A stretch of DNA of 64,000 nucleotides from Pseudomonas sp. JM0905a (lineage in GTDB: Bacteria > Pseudomonadota > Gammaproteobacteria > Pseudomonadales > Pseudomonadaceae). The stretch lies in contig NZ_JACXBU010000004.1 of NCBI RefSeq assembly GCF_014700075.1, positions 485,363-549,362 of the forward strand. Direction: 5' to 3'. The translations under genes were made by a program, and so were the position numbers. Of the stretch, positions 38,571 through 46,526 are shown piece after piece. The stretch's first letter is position 1, and every line of letters starts with the position of its first letter. The notes under the pieces were generated by a model. That model saw only the letters and a program-made list of their open reading frames with translations. It made no database searches and was not told where the DNA came from.

Positions 38571-39227
38571 ATGAATCATCACAACAACTTCAATGACTTC
38601 CCCCGCCTGGCCGCTGCTATCGCAGCCTATCGCAGCGGCAAACCCGTTCTGCTCATGGACGACGATGATCGCGAAGACGAATGCGACATCGTGGCCGCTG
38701 CGGAAAACCTTTCGGTGGAAACCATGACGATGATGATTCGTGATGGCAGCGGTATCGTGTGCCTGTGCCTGGATGAGCAGACGGTTGAAATGCTGCGCCT
38801 CAAGCCGATGGTGCCTGTGAACAAGTCCCGCCATTCGACCGCCTTCACGGTGACCATTGAAGCTGCTGAGGGCGTATCGACTGGAGTGTCGTCTGCAGAC
38901 CGAGTCACAACCATCCAGGCTGCACTGAACTCCACGCCGGACATTGTCCGGATTGTTAGCCCCGGGCACGTCTTTCCGCTATGCGCTCGAGACGGCGGCG
39001 TTCTCGTCCGACGCGGTCATACCGAGGGAGCCGTCGATATCGCTATCCTCGCTGGCCAGCGCTCGGCGGCAGTCATTTGCGAACTGATGAATCCGGATGG
39101 AACGATGGCCAGGGGTGAACAGATCCGGGAATACGCGAAGCGCTACGATCTCCCGATCCTGACGATCGACGAAATCGCCCGCTACCGCAGCCTCAAGGAA
39201 GAGAGCTTGCTGGAAGCGATTGCTTGA
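38571..39227 (+). CDS. ribB: 3,4-dihydroxy-2-butanone 4-phosphate synthase, catabolic-locus copy
   Basis: A 218-residue RibB with the acidic substrate/Mg loop LLMDDDDREDECDIV and the RRGHTEGAVDIAILAG signature. It makes the four-carbon riboflavin precursor from ribulose 5-phosphate. The ATG at 38571 (MNHHNNFND) has AAGGTG six bases upstream; the frame's earlier ATG at 38484 overlaps the transporter gene and is rejected. The GTP cyclohydrolase II domain often fused to RibB is absent. A ribB at the end of this unit, in a locus rich in flavoenzymes, suggests raised flavin supply during induction. Confidence 0.92.
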   Translation: MNHHNNFNDFPRLAAAIAAYRSGKPVLLMDDDDREDECDIVAAAENLSVETMTMMIRDGSGIVCLCLDEQTVEMLRLKPMVPVNKSRHSTAFTVTIEAAEGVSTGVSSADRVTTIQAALNSTPDIVRIVSPGHVFPLCARDGGVLVRRGHTEGAVDIAILAGQRSAAVICELMNPDGTMARGEQIREYAKRYDLPILTIDEIARYRSLKEESLLEAIA

Positions 39228-39237
39228 TTGGTTGCTC

Positions 39238-39266
39238 GGGTGCCTTGCGCCATTGCCAAGGCACCC
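39238..39266 (+). terminator. Hairpin after ribB
   Basis: GGGTGCCTTG at 39238-39247 and CAAGGCACCC at 39257-39266 form a perfect stem 10 bases after the ribB stop. There is no T-run, so termination strength is uncertain. Confidence 0.6.
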
Positions 39267-39377
39267 ATGACTCTTCGAACTAGCTCTCCTGGCGACTCAA
39301 CCTGCTCCCCATCCCCTCCTGAATCTCCCGGATCTCAATTCACGGGACATGGACCGTTATACGGGTTGGAGCTGCAG

Positions 39378-39848
39378 CTATCTGCCCCATACGCAACCCA
39401 GCACCGCCAGAACGAAAAAACGTATCAGTCTCGTCGCAAATATGGGATCGATCCAAAATCGACGCACCTGATCACTCCATGCTTTGCCATACAGGCACCA
39501 GTTGCAGAAATGTTCGCAATTGTTCGTCAGCAATCTGTAGCGACACTCACCGACTCTACTCCGCGCCCTGGCAACGACATCCTGAGCGCGATACTCCGAA
39601 TCGCAATCTTCGATGCTCCAGACATCGTTGCGCCTGGAAAAACGGCTCAGTGAAACCTCTTCAACGGGGCCATACCGCAAGGACTCACAAAGCCCAGCGT
39701 AATGGATCACCCTGCCGTTTCCTACATAGATGCCATGGTGGAGGTAGCCTGTCCGATCAGACACCAGGTGAGCCCCAACCGGCCACGGCACCATATCAAA
39801 GCAGTGCACTATGTCCGCTGCGCTGAGCCGTGTCCGGAAGCTGCTCAT
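39378..39848 (-). CDS. LRAT/NlpC-P60-like (NC) domain protein
   Basis: A 156-residue protein with the LRAT-like core: GAHLVSDRTGYLHHGIYVGNG with the catalytic-type His, a second segment GRVIHYAG, and the nucleophile motif LTNNCEHFCNWC. A hydrophobic C-terminal segment (RLIRFFVLAVLGCVWG) may anchor it to the membrane. LRAT-like proteins are thiol acyltransferases or phospholipases in animals, and bacterial ones are mostly uncharacterised. It stands alone on the minus strand next to an IS21 scar, opposite to the ribB unit, so it may have arrived separately. Confidence 0.8.
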   Translation of the reverse strand: MSSFRTRLSAADIVHCFDMVPWPVGAHLVSDRTGYLHHGIYVGNGRVIHYAGLCESLRYGPVEEVSLSRFSRRNDVWSIEDCDSEYRAQDVVARARSRVGECRYRLLTNNCEHFCNWCLYGKAWSDQVRRFWIDPIFATRLIRFFVLAVLGCVWGR

Positions 39849-39968
39849 ACCTGATCTCCCGCCATCTGCCTAACGTGAACTTTTGATGAGATGGCAGGAT
39901 GTTCCTTGCATGCAGCGCGCCAATATCTCCCGATGGCGTTGGAGAAAAGCTGCGACTTCAGCAGAGGA

Positions 39969-40210
39969 CTACACGGCGCTGAAACGACGGGGGTTGCTCA
40001 CCGCACTGCGCAGGTTGTCCGGCACCACGATCTCTGGCACTCCGCCGAGAAAGGCGAAGCACCGGGCATGGGAACCCAACCAGTCCGGCAACTGCTGCGA
40101 CCAGGTGGCCTCGGCGATGCTGATGAAGTTGTCTCGAAAGGCCGGCAGCATTCTACGGCACGAATCGTCCCCGATGTGCTCGCGACAATTGAGCCAGATT
40201 TGAAGGCGCC
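39969..40210 (-). pseudogene. IS21-family IstA transposase fragment
   Basis: A short minus-strand frame gives [20 protein letters not shown] followed by [18 protein letters not shown], a middle segment of IS21-type IstA transposases. It then diverges and stops at 39969, and no IstB or terminal repeats are visible. It is an old remnant. The rest of 39849-40363 holds nothing else recognisable. Confidence 0.75.
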
Positions 40211-40363
40211 CAGGGACTGTGAGAAAGGGACAATCTTTCGGGGTGAGCCCAGAACCCGCCGAGGTTGTGTTGCCGACACAAATGAACCTCAGCGGGCCCT
40301 GAACACGACAATAGGCACATCGCGAGAGCCGCTCTGTACCAACTATTCAGGCGGGGCTTCGTG

Positions 40364-42442
40364 CTACGCGAGAAGGAACTGGGATGTATTTGCTTCCAAC
40401 GCCTGGCTCCCCTTGCTCAGTCCGGAAGCCACGTCTTTCACGTCATGTGCGTTGGCGAGAATTACAGTCGATGCCTCATCGACTCTCAGAATGTTCGAGC
40501 TAACGTCTTCTGCCGTCACAGCCTGCTGCTCAGCCGCAGCAGCGATCTGATCCAGCATGCTGCTTACCAAGAGCGAAGCCTCGGATATCTGCGCCAAGTG
40601 ATTTCCGAGTCGGTCCACCAAGCCGGAATCCACCTTCGCCTGCTCGCAGGTCATATGGATAAGTGCCGCGGTGGACTGCACAACGTTTTGGAGATCGGCC
40701 ACGGTGTCGCTGATTTCCTGCGTCGAGTCCTTGGTTCTCATAGACAGTTCGCGGATCTCGTCGGCAACTACCGCAAAACCACGACCTTGCTCACCAGCCC
40801 GAGCCGCTTCGATGCTCGCGTTCAGCGCGAGAAGGTTTGTCTGCTCGGCAATCCTTTTGATTACGTCCACCACCAGATCGATTCGTTTTGTCTGGTCCTT
40901 TAGCTTTTCGAGAGAGCTGACGGTCTCGTCCAGGCGCGCTGTCAGCTTCTGCATGCTGCTGGTGGTCTCCGTACTCTGGTGGCTACCTTCCTGAGCCAGC
41001 GTGCGAGCGTCGCTTGAATGTGCGGCCGCCTGCTCACACGTCTCCGCAACGTTCTGTGCCGTGGCGGCCAACTCAGTTGCAGCCGACGCAATCAGGCTTA
41101 CCTGTAGTTTTTGATTGTCAGCCGCATTGAGTGATGAATTTGCCTGGTCCCCGAGGACTGCCACCATCGCAGTGACACTCTGTGTTTGATCGTTGACCCC
41201 GAGGAGCGATCCCCGTAGCTGGTCCAAAGCAGTGTTCAGAGCGGCGCCAATTAGAGCCAGCTCATCCTTACCAGATGCCTCCACCCTGGTACGCAAATCC
41301 CCCTCGCTCATCAGCTGGGCAGCTCGGGTGATATTCGCCGTGCTACGTCTGATGGAACTTTGCATGCAAAGGAGGCCGTACAAGGCAATCAGTGCGGTCA
41401 CGCTGAACACCGAAACTGCGACCAGGAAGCCTTGCCATGCGGCCTGTTGATGCAGTGCTAAGCGCTGGTCGAGTAGTTGAAGGGTCGCCCTTTGCAGGTC
41501 GACCGAATCAACAAGTGCCGCTCCCACGTAGGTAGCCAAATCTGTCGGATTCAGGCCCTTGATATCGCCTTTAAAGAAGTCCCCCTCCAGCCGCTCAATA
41601 GTGCGGCTCAACCGTTCCACAGACTCGCCAAATTCGGCCTGCCATGCGCCTGCACCTGAAGAGCCTGTACTGACACCCTCGGCAGCAACCTTCAGCGATT
41701 CGGCAATGCTCGCGGCCGTGGCAGTGCTCTCTCGCAGCTGCGAGCGGGTAAGAAGATTGAATCCGCCCACCCCAATGATTCCTTGGCTGATACTGACCAG
41801 GCTCCCCAGCTGCTTGGTCATGTTCGGGGCATCGACAGTGGCGATGTTTATAAGCTGAGAGGTGTCCGGCCAGGGATCGCGCCTGAGCCCCGCCAGATTG
41901 GTTACCGCCTTTATGAGCGCTCCCAGCGACTGGGTACCACGAGTGGACTCGTTGTGAGCATCTGGCCACCAACTCGCTAGAGCCTGTTCGTCTGCGCGAG
42001 CAGCCGCCATCTTGCGTTGCGCCGCAGAAACCTGAGCCAGCTCCGGGGAAATCACCTCGAGCAGCGCGGCACTTTCGCCATCTTGCTCCAGGCGTGAAAT
42101 GGTCTGCTTCAGGCTTTGAATCTGCTTTTCCTGGCTATCGAGGAATGAAGCCATTTCGCGCTGCATGGTGCCCTTATCAACGGTCCCGCCATCAACCGAG
42201 CGCCATCGGGCAGCCAGATTTTTTTGATCGGCCAATGCCAGTTGGGAGTCGCTCATAAGCAGCAGTAGGGCAACGCCTGAGCGTTCGTGCTCAATCGCTT
42301 CAAGCTTCTCGAAATACTCGGAACATATGATCCAAAGCCCGTAAGCCAAAGGCACGAGAAAAACCACCATCAACAACTGGAACTTCCGAGAAAACGGAAG
42401 CACTTCCATTAACTTTGCGCCCGGCCTTAGAAAAGAGTTCAT
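40364..42442 (-). CDS. Methyl-accepting chemotaxis protein with large helical sensor domain
   Basis: A 692-residue chemoreceptor. The first membrane segment is at about residues 22-42 (LLMVVFLVPLAYGLWII). A periplasmic region of almost 300 residues is rich in heptad-like helices, as in four-helix or helical-bimodular sensors, without Cache motifs. The second membrane segment is about 338-360, followed by HAMP and a signalling tip [20 protein letters not shown]. It is 50 bases downstream of a periplasmic binding-protein gene under a GntR-type palindrome. It probably senses the regulon's substrate directly or through that binding protein. Confidence 0.92.
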   Translation of the reverse strand: MNSFLRPGAKLMEVLPFSRKFQLLMVVFLVPLAYGLWIICSEYFEKLEAIEHERSGVALLLLMSDSQLALADQKNLAARWRSVDGGTVDKGTMQREMASFLDSQEKQIQSLKQTISRLEQDGESAALLEVISPELAQVSAAQRKMAAARADEQALASWWPDAHNESTRGTQSLGALIKAVTNLAGLRRDPWPDTSQLINIATVDAPNMTKQLGSLVSISQGIIGVGGFNLLTRSQLRESTATAASIAESLKVAAEGVSTGSSGAGAWQAEFGESVERLSRTIERLEGDFFKGDIKGLNPTDLATYVGAALVDSVDLQRATLQLLDQRLALHQQAAWQGFLVAVSVFSVTALIALYGLLCMQSSIRRSTANITRAAQLMSEGDLRTRVEASGKDELALIGAALNTALDQLRGSLLGVNDQTQSVTAMVAVLGDQANSSLNAADNQKLQVSLIASAATELAATAQNVAETCEQAAAHSSDARTLAQEGSHQSTETTSSMQKLTARLDETVSSLEKLKDQTKRIDLVVDVIKRIAEQTNLLALNASIEAARAGEQGRGFAVVADEIRELSMRTKDSTQEISDTVADLQNVVQSTAALIHMTCEQAKVDSGLVDRLGNHLAQISEASLLVSSMLDQIAAAAEQQAVTAEDVSSNILRVDEASTVILANAHDVKDVASGLSKGSQALEANTSQFLLA

Positions 42443-42492
42443 ACTCCCCTCACATAATTATTCTCAGTCACTGCAAGCACTGCATGCATAAG

Positions 42493-43260
42493 CTATTTAT
42501 AAATAGAGAACGGAAAGTACCGTTCATTTATCTCGCGATAAGTTCCATCTTGCAGAATCGAATCAAGGGCAGCATTTAAACTATTGAGGAGCTCGACATT
42601 TTCTTTGCGGACACCAATCCCCTTGCCCTCGCCCATGACTGAAGGATCGCTGGCCCTTGGCCCCACAAAGATGCAGCAAGCCCCAGCATCGCCTTTCAGC
42701 CAGGAAAACAGCATGTAGGTATCCGCAAATACTAGGTCTACTTTCTTTTCAGCGAGGGCAGCCAGCGCAGCTTCTGTGTCTGGGAATGGTACTATTTGGG
42801 AAGAGGAGTACTGGGCCTCAAGAAACTTCTGATGTGTCGTGTGCGACTGGACTGCGATGACTTTTCCCGCCAGTCCATTCGCATCAAACATTCCTAAGTC
42901 GTCGCCTTTACGCTTTATGAAGCGCCCTTGATTCGAATAGTACTTGCGCGTAAATGAAATCAGCTTTTGACGCTCGGCAGTAATCGCCATGGAGGCTACG
43001 ATGACGTCATATTTCCCGGCCAACAGATTGGGGATCATTCCCTCCCACTCCTGCTGAACAACTTTGCACTGCGCACCGATTCGTCGGCAAAGCGCTTCGG
43101 CTATCTCCACGTCGAATCCTGACAAGCGACCGTTTTCTTGGTAGCTGAACGGTGGGTAGGTGCCCTCCGTCGCGATGCGCAACCGTCCTGGTTCAACCGC
43201 GTATACCGATCCTACGAAAGCTCCAGCCAGCAATACCGTTCGCACCAGCGTACGTGCCAT
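42493..43260 (-). CDS. Family 3 periplasmic solute-binding protein (LAO/HisJ-like), third paralogue
   Basis: A 255-residue binding protein with an N-terminal signal peptide (about 1-22), the first-lobe motif IATEGTYPPFSYQENGRLSGFD and a cysteine pair CRRIGAQC equivalent to the HisJ disulfide. It also carries GACCIFVG, a motif shared with the two other binding proteins of this region (45.6 and 56.0 kb). There is no adjoining permease; instead a chemoreceptor gene follows. It may feed the shared transporter or present ligand to the chemoreceptor. A palindrome lies 33 bases upstream of the start. Confidence 0.9.
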   Translation of the reverse strand: MARTLVRTVLLAGAFVGSVYAVEPGRLRIATEGTYPPFSYQENGRLSGFDVEIAEALCRRIGAQCKVVQQEWEGMIPNLLAGKYDVIVASMAITAERQKLISFTRKYYSNQGRFIKRKGDDLGMFDANGLAGKVIAVQSHTTHQKFLEAQYSSSQIVPFPDTEAALAALAEKKVDLVFADTYMLFSWLKGDAGACCIFVGPRASDPSVMGEGKGIGVRKENVELLNSLNAALDSILQDGTYREINERYFPFSIYK

Positions 43261-43292
43261 ACCTGTTCGCTCCAGATTTGTTGTTATTGTTA

Positions 43293-43308
43293 TACTGATA
43301 TATTAGGA
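43293..43308. promoter_or_regulatory. GntR operator copy a (binding protein-chemoreceptor operon)
   Basis: TACTGATATATTAGGA matches TACTAATATATTAGTA at 14 of 16 positions. It lies between the binding-protein gene and the divergent mutarotase gene and could control both. Confidence 0.75.
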
Positions 43309-43362
43309 TATGACTAAAGGTGGCAGCTCAGGGCTTGGAAGTCAAGTCAGTCGGCATGCCCC

Positions 43363-44307
43363 ATGAGCCATACCGTTGCCCGCGAGACCCGCATGTCATT
43401 TCCCGCTCAGATTGAACCGACGCCGCTGAATGGCCTCAAGGCATGGCGGTTACGCCATGGCGACACAGAAGCGTTGGTCACCAGCCAAGGTGCGCAGGTG
43501 CTCGGGTTCGGTGTGAACGGCGAACCGCCAATTGTCTGGGCTAACCCCAATGCCCGCTTTGTCCCTGGCGAGCCAATTCGTGGGGGTATTCCGGTCTGCT
43601 GGCCCTGGTTTGGCGCATTGCAGGCCAATCCTGAGGTGGTGCAATCTGGGTACAAGTCGCAGGCTGAGGCCCCCTTTCATGGCTTGGTGCGGCAAGCCGA
43701 GTGGGCTCTAGACGGCATGCATGCCGATACTGAACGCACGCAAATCTGGTTCTCCTACCAAACCTCGCCATCCCTGACTCCTGCGTGGCCGCATGCTGCC
43801 AATTTGAAGCTTCAGGTCGCAGTCCAAGACGCACAGCTAAGGGTAACCCTCACGGTATGCAATACCGGAGATTCGGCGCTCGCCATTACCCAGGCCCTCC
43901 ACACCTATTTCGCGACCAGCGACGTGCGTAAGGTCGAACTGAGGGGCTTTGATGGCTTCGACTTCTACGACTGCCTGGACTCTTGGATTCCTCGGCAGCA
44001 GCGTGGTGAACCGCTGATCGAGGGAGAGACCGATCGGATCTATCAAGGCCTAGGGGATCGACTGGTGATTGATGATCCAAACTGGGGCCGGCAAATAGTC
44101 ATACGCACTACCGGCAGCAACTCCGCGATCCTCTGGAACCCATGGGTGGATAAATCGACCAGGCTGGACCAGTTCGCTTCAACCTCCTGGAAAAGCATGC
44201 TGTGCATTGAAACCGCACGGGTTATGGACAACCTACTGCTTGTAAGACCAGGGGCAAACGCAGAGATGAGCGTGACGATTTCGCGGGAGGTAATCCTTCC
44301 GCTATGA
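43363..44307 (+). CDS. Aldose 1-epimerase / D-hexose-6-phosphate mutarotase family (YeaD-like)
   Basis: A 314-residue mutarotase-fold protein with the YeaD hallmark GEPIRGGIPVCWPWFG, the conserved His in FHGLVRQAEW, and ALHTYFATSDVRKVELRGF, as in glucose-6-phosphate 1-epimerases. It interconverts sugar anomers. An internal ATG at 43393 is an alternative start. It is divergent from the binding-protein gene across operator a. In a regulon with sugar-acid enzymes it could supply the right anomer to a dehydrogenase, or it may be an unrelated housekeeping gene. Confidence 0.85.
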   Translation: MSHTVARETRMSFPAQIEPTPLNGLKAWRLRHGDTEALVTSQGAQVLGFGVNGEPPIVWANPNARFVPGEPIRGGIPVCWPWFGALQANPEVVQSGYKSQAEAPFHGLVRQAEWALDGMHADTERTQIWFSYQTSPSLTPAWPHAANLKLQVAVQDAQLRVTLTVCNTGDSALAITQALHTYFATSDVRKVELRGFDGFDFYDCLDSWIPRQQRGEPLIEGETDRIYQGLGDRLVIDDPNWGRQIVIRTTGSNSAILWNPWVDKSTRLDQFASTSWKSMLCIETARVMDNLLLVRPGANAEMSVTISREVILPL

Positions 44308-44641
44308 GTTGGCGGGTTACCCCGTCTTCTTTCGGCCTGTGGCCGGATGTACCCCCGCTGGCTCACAAGGCCAAAGGGGCCCTTAAGGTGTTAAAACCGC
44401 CCCAGTGAGTCGTCGCGTAGCACACCGCCTCATGAACTGACTCACCTCGCAGGAACTCCTCCTGCAGCCAGATTCAGTCGCCTACCCGGCGTGGATCACA
44501 CCGTTGTCCTTTCGTTTGAAAGGGCCAACTATGCCGATGCAACTCCAACCCCACTGCATGGTGGGGTGACAGACGCTTCTATAGGCCTGGTGTTATCTCG
44601 AAAGAGGTCTCCAGACACTGCCATGCCTCAGACTGGCATGC
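44308..44641 (+). ncRNA. Structured intergenic region, candidate small RNA or long 3' UTR
   Basis: No credible gene lies here, but several hairpins follow each other on the plus strand: CCTTTC/GAAAGG at 44509-44523, ACCCCAC/GTGGGGT at 44548-44567 and CATGCC/GGCATG at 44622-44640. They lead into a strong intrinsic terminator at 44642. This suggests a stable transcript ending far downstream of the mutarotase, or a separate small RNA. No promoter could be assigned. Confidence 0.4.
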
Positions 44642-44680
44642 CATGGCCTGATGCCACGACCATCAGGCCATGATTTTTTA
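44642..44680 (+). terminator. Intrinsic terminator upstream of the GntR gene
   Basis: CATGGCCTGAT at 44642-44652 pairs with ATCAGGCCATG at 44662-44672, followed by ATTTTTTA. It is 335 bases beyond the mutarotase stop and about 85 bases before operator b. Confidence 0.85.
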
Positions 44681-44763
44681 CCGAGCTTGTAGATCAAGCC
44701 GACAAAGCGCCTGTCGATGAGGGCCCCTTGCGATTCAGACGGCTGCCAACCAGAATCCGCTTT

Positions 44764-44779
44764 AGCTAATATACGAGTG
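44764..44779. promoter_or_regulatory. GntR operator copy b (first GntR gene)
   Basis: AGCTAATATACGAGTG matches the region's palindrome at 11 of 16 positions, with one intact half (CTAATATA). It lies 25 bases upstream of the likely start of the first GntR gene, consistent with weak autoregulation. Confidence 0.5.
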
Positions 44780-44803
44780 TATTCCCCCTCTGGAGCCTCA
44801 TCC

Positions 44804-45556
44804 TTGAATGCCCATGTCTTCCACCCCGAGATGCTCGACCATCGTCTCCCGAAGACTGCCCAGGTGTATGACCTGCTTCGGAACGCGATCATTTCGCTGA
44901 GGCTTCAGCCAGGTGATGTCATCAACGAGAAGGAGCTGTGTGCTCAGTTGGACATTTCCAGGACGCCTCTGCGCGAAGCGATCCTGCAGCTGGCCAGCCA
45001 GAAGCTGATCAACATCAAGCCCAACTCCAGCACGACCGTGAGCTTGATCAAGCTCAAGGACGTCATTGAAGGGCAGTTGGTCCGCGAGAGCATCGAGTAT
45101 CGCACTGTTAGGCTTGCCGCCCGCTTCTACGAGAAGGATCGCATCGACCCCTTTGCTACTGTGCTAATGAGACAGAAATTCGCTTCCGAGCATGGAAGCG
45201 TTGATGAATTCTACGCCTTGGATGAGGAGTTCCACCGGATCATCTGCGAATGCTCCGGTTACCCGAACCTCTGGCGTTTGTTAAATGGTGCTAAAGGGCA
45301 ATTGGATCGAGTTCGCCGTATGGCCTTCCCCGCCCAGAACCATTTTCCGGAGGTCATCAAGGAGCACGAGAAAATCGCCAGTGCGATCCGAGCCTCTAAC
45401 GAAGAGGAAGCTGTCGAAGCCATGCGTTTCCACATCGAAAGCATCTTCGAAACCCTGCAGATTCTCACGAAGAAACATCCAGGATTCTTCGCGGAAGATT
45501 CGGCCACCATCACCAATTGCGACAGCGTCGAAGACTTCAAGCGTCTGTATGCATAA
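44804..45556 (+). CDS. GntR-family FCD regulator, first paralogue of the catabolic regulon
   Basis: About 251 residues. The winged helix is LQPGDVINEKELCAQLDISR followed by TPLREAILQLASQKL, and the FCD domain carries EFYALDEEFHRIICECSGYP and a late EHEKIASAIRASNEEEA segment. It aligns along its whole length with the paralogue at 52.8 kb, sharing EGQLVRE and RLAARF. The TTG at 44804 has GGAG eight bases upstream and matches the paralogue's N-terminus (VF before MLDHRLPK / MIDQGLPK); the ATG at 44831 is the alternative. Starting at 44717 would put operator b inside the gene. It most likely represses the operons carrying the palindrome. Confidence 0.88.
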   Translation: MNAHVFHPEMLDHRLPKTAQVYDLLRNAIISLRLQPGDVINEKELCAQLDISRTPLREAILQLASQKLINIKPNSSTTVSLIKLKDVIEGQLVRESIEYRTVRLAARFYEKDRIDPFATVLMRQKFASEHGSVDEFYALDEEFHRIICECSGYPNLWRLLNGAKGQLDRVRRMAFPAQNHFPEVIKEHEKIASAIRASNEEEAVEAMRFHIESIFETLQILTKKHPGFFAEDSATITNCDSVEDFKRLYA

Positions 45557-45592
45557 TCCGACTCCCTGCTAGGGAGGCCACGAGCTCGCTAC

Positions 45593-45621
45593 AAAAAAAC
45601 CAGCTGGGCGGACCCAGCTGG
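45593..45621 (-). terminator. Terminator of the 45.6 kb binding-protein gene
   Basis: CCAGCTGGG at 45600-45608 pairs with CCCAGCTGG at 45613-45621. On the minus strand it runs into seven T residues at 45599-45593. It sits between two convergent genes. Confidence 0.92.
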
Positions 45622-45634
45622 CAAGAGGTAAAAC

Positions 45635-46399
45635 TCAGTAGATCGAGAACGGGAAGTACTTCTTGTTGATCTTGTCGTAGGTACCGTCAGCACGGAGCTC
45701 CGCAATCGCTTTGCTGAAGCCGTCGCGCAGCTCCGCCTCACCTTGGCGCACGCCAACACCTTTACCGACGCCGAAGTACTTCTCGTTGATGACATCCCCG
45801 CCGACGAAGTCGCAGCAGGCGCCATCCTTGGTTTTCATCCACACATACAGCAGCGCAGCATCCGAGAACACCGCATCGATGCGACCATTGGCGAGGTCCA
45901 TCGCCGCGTCATCCACCGTCTTGTACTGCTTGATCTCGGAATCCTTATAGTTCTCCTCCAGGTAGTTCGACTGCGTGGTGGAGACCTGGACACCGATACT
46001 CTTGCCGGCCAGGTCCGCAGGAGAGTTGCCCGTTACACCACCGTCCTTCACGGTGATGAAACGCGCCGGTGTCGCGTAGTACTTGTTGCTGAAATCGATC
46101 TTCTTCTTGCGTTCGTCAGTGATGTTCATCGACGCCACGATGGCATCGTATTTCCCCGCAACGAGGCCCGGGATCATGCCGTCCCATTCCTGGGACACGA
46201 TGGTGCACTTGATCTTCATCCTCTCGCACATAGCATTCGCCATGTCGACGTCAAAGCCGGTCAGTTGCCCCTTATCCAGGTAGCTGAAGGGGGGATAGGT
46301 ACCTTCGGTGGCGATGCGGACTTCCTTCATCTCGTCTGCGAAGGAAAGAGATGCGCTCAAGCCGAACGCCGCGAGGAGAACATACTTGCTGAATTTCAT
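45635..46399 (-). CDS. Family 3 periplasmic solute-binding protein (LAO/HisJ-like), second paralogue
   Basis: About 254 residues from the ATG at 46399 (MKFSKYVLLAAFG) with an AGAGG ribosome site. A signal peptide is cleaved near FADEM. IATEGTYPPFSYLDKGQLTGFD, the CERMKIKC cysteine pair and GACCDFVGGDV closely match the binding protein at 56.0 kb. It would deliver a cationic or polar amino-acid-like compound to the HisQMP-type transporter at 53.6-55.9 kb. It has its own operator 22 bases upstream and its own terminator, and follows the dehydratase gene. Confidence 0.92.
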   Translation of the reverse strand: MKFSKYVLLAAFGLSASLSFADEMKEVRIATEGTYPPFSYLDKGQLTGFDVDMANAMCERMKIKCTIVSQEWDGMIPGLVAGKYDAIVASMNITDERKKKIDFSNKYYATPARFITVKDGGVTGNSPADLAGKSIGVQVSTTQSNYLEENYKDSEIKQYKTVDDAAMDLANGRIDAVFSDAALLYVWMKTKDGACCDFVGGDVINEKYFGVGKGVGVRQGEAELRDGFSKAIAELRADGTYDKINKKYFPFSIY

Positions 46400-46420
46400 A
46401 ACGCTTACCTCTCTGCCGTA

Positions 46421-46436
46421 CATTAATATATTAGAT
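46421..46436. promoter_or_regulatory. GntR operator copy c
   Basis: CATTAATATATTAGAT keeps the 10-base TAATATATTA core and matches 12 of 16 consensus positions. It is 22 bases upstream of the binding-protein ATG, where it would overlap the promoter. Confidence 0.72.
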
Positions 46437-46526
46437 TTGTTACAACATACAGGCCACTTATCGATCTCAGGTTTGGGTACGTGCGACGGCTCTCCTTCAA
46501 GGGTTGAACTGGGTGATTTTCAGGGG

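Noticed and set aside
38484..39227. The longer ribB frame starting at 38484
   Set aside because: It overlaps the transporter gene and lacks a ribosome site. The ATG at 38571 has AAGGTG at good spacing and gives a normal RibB N-terminus.
44491..44673. A 60-codon plus-strand frame in the mutarotase-GntR gap
   Set aside because: It has no ribosome site or recognisable motif, and it ends inside the intrinsic terminator stem. The hairpin-rich RNA is a better explanation.
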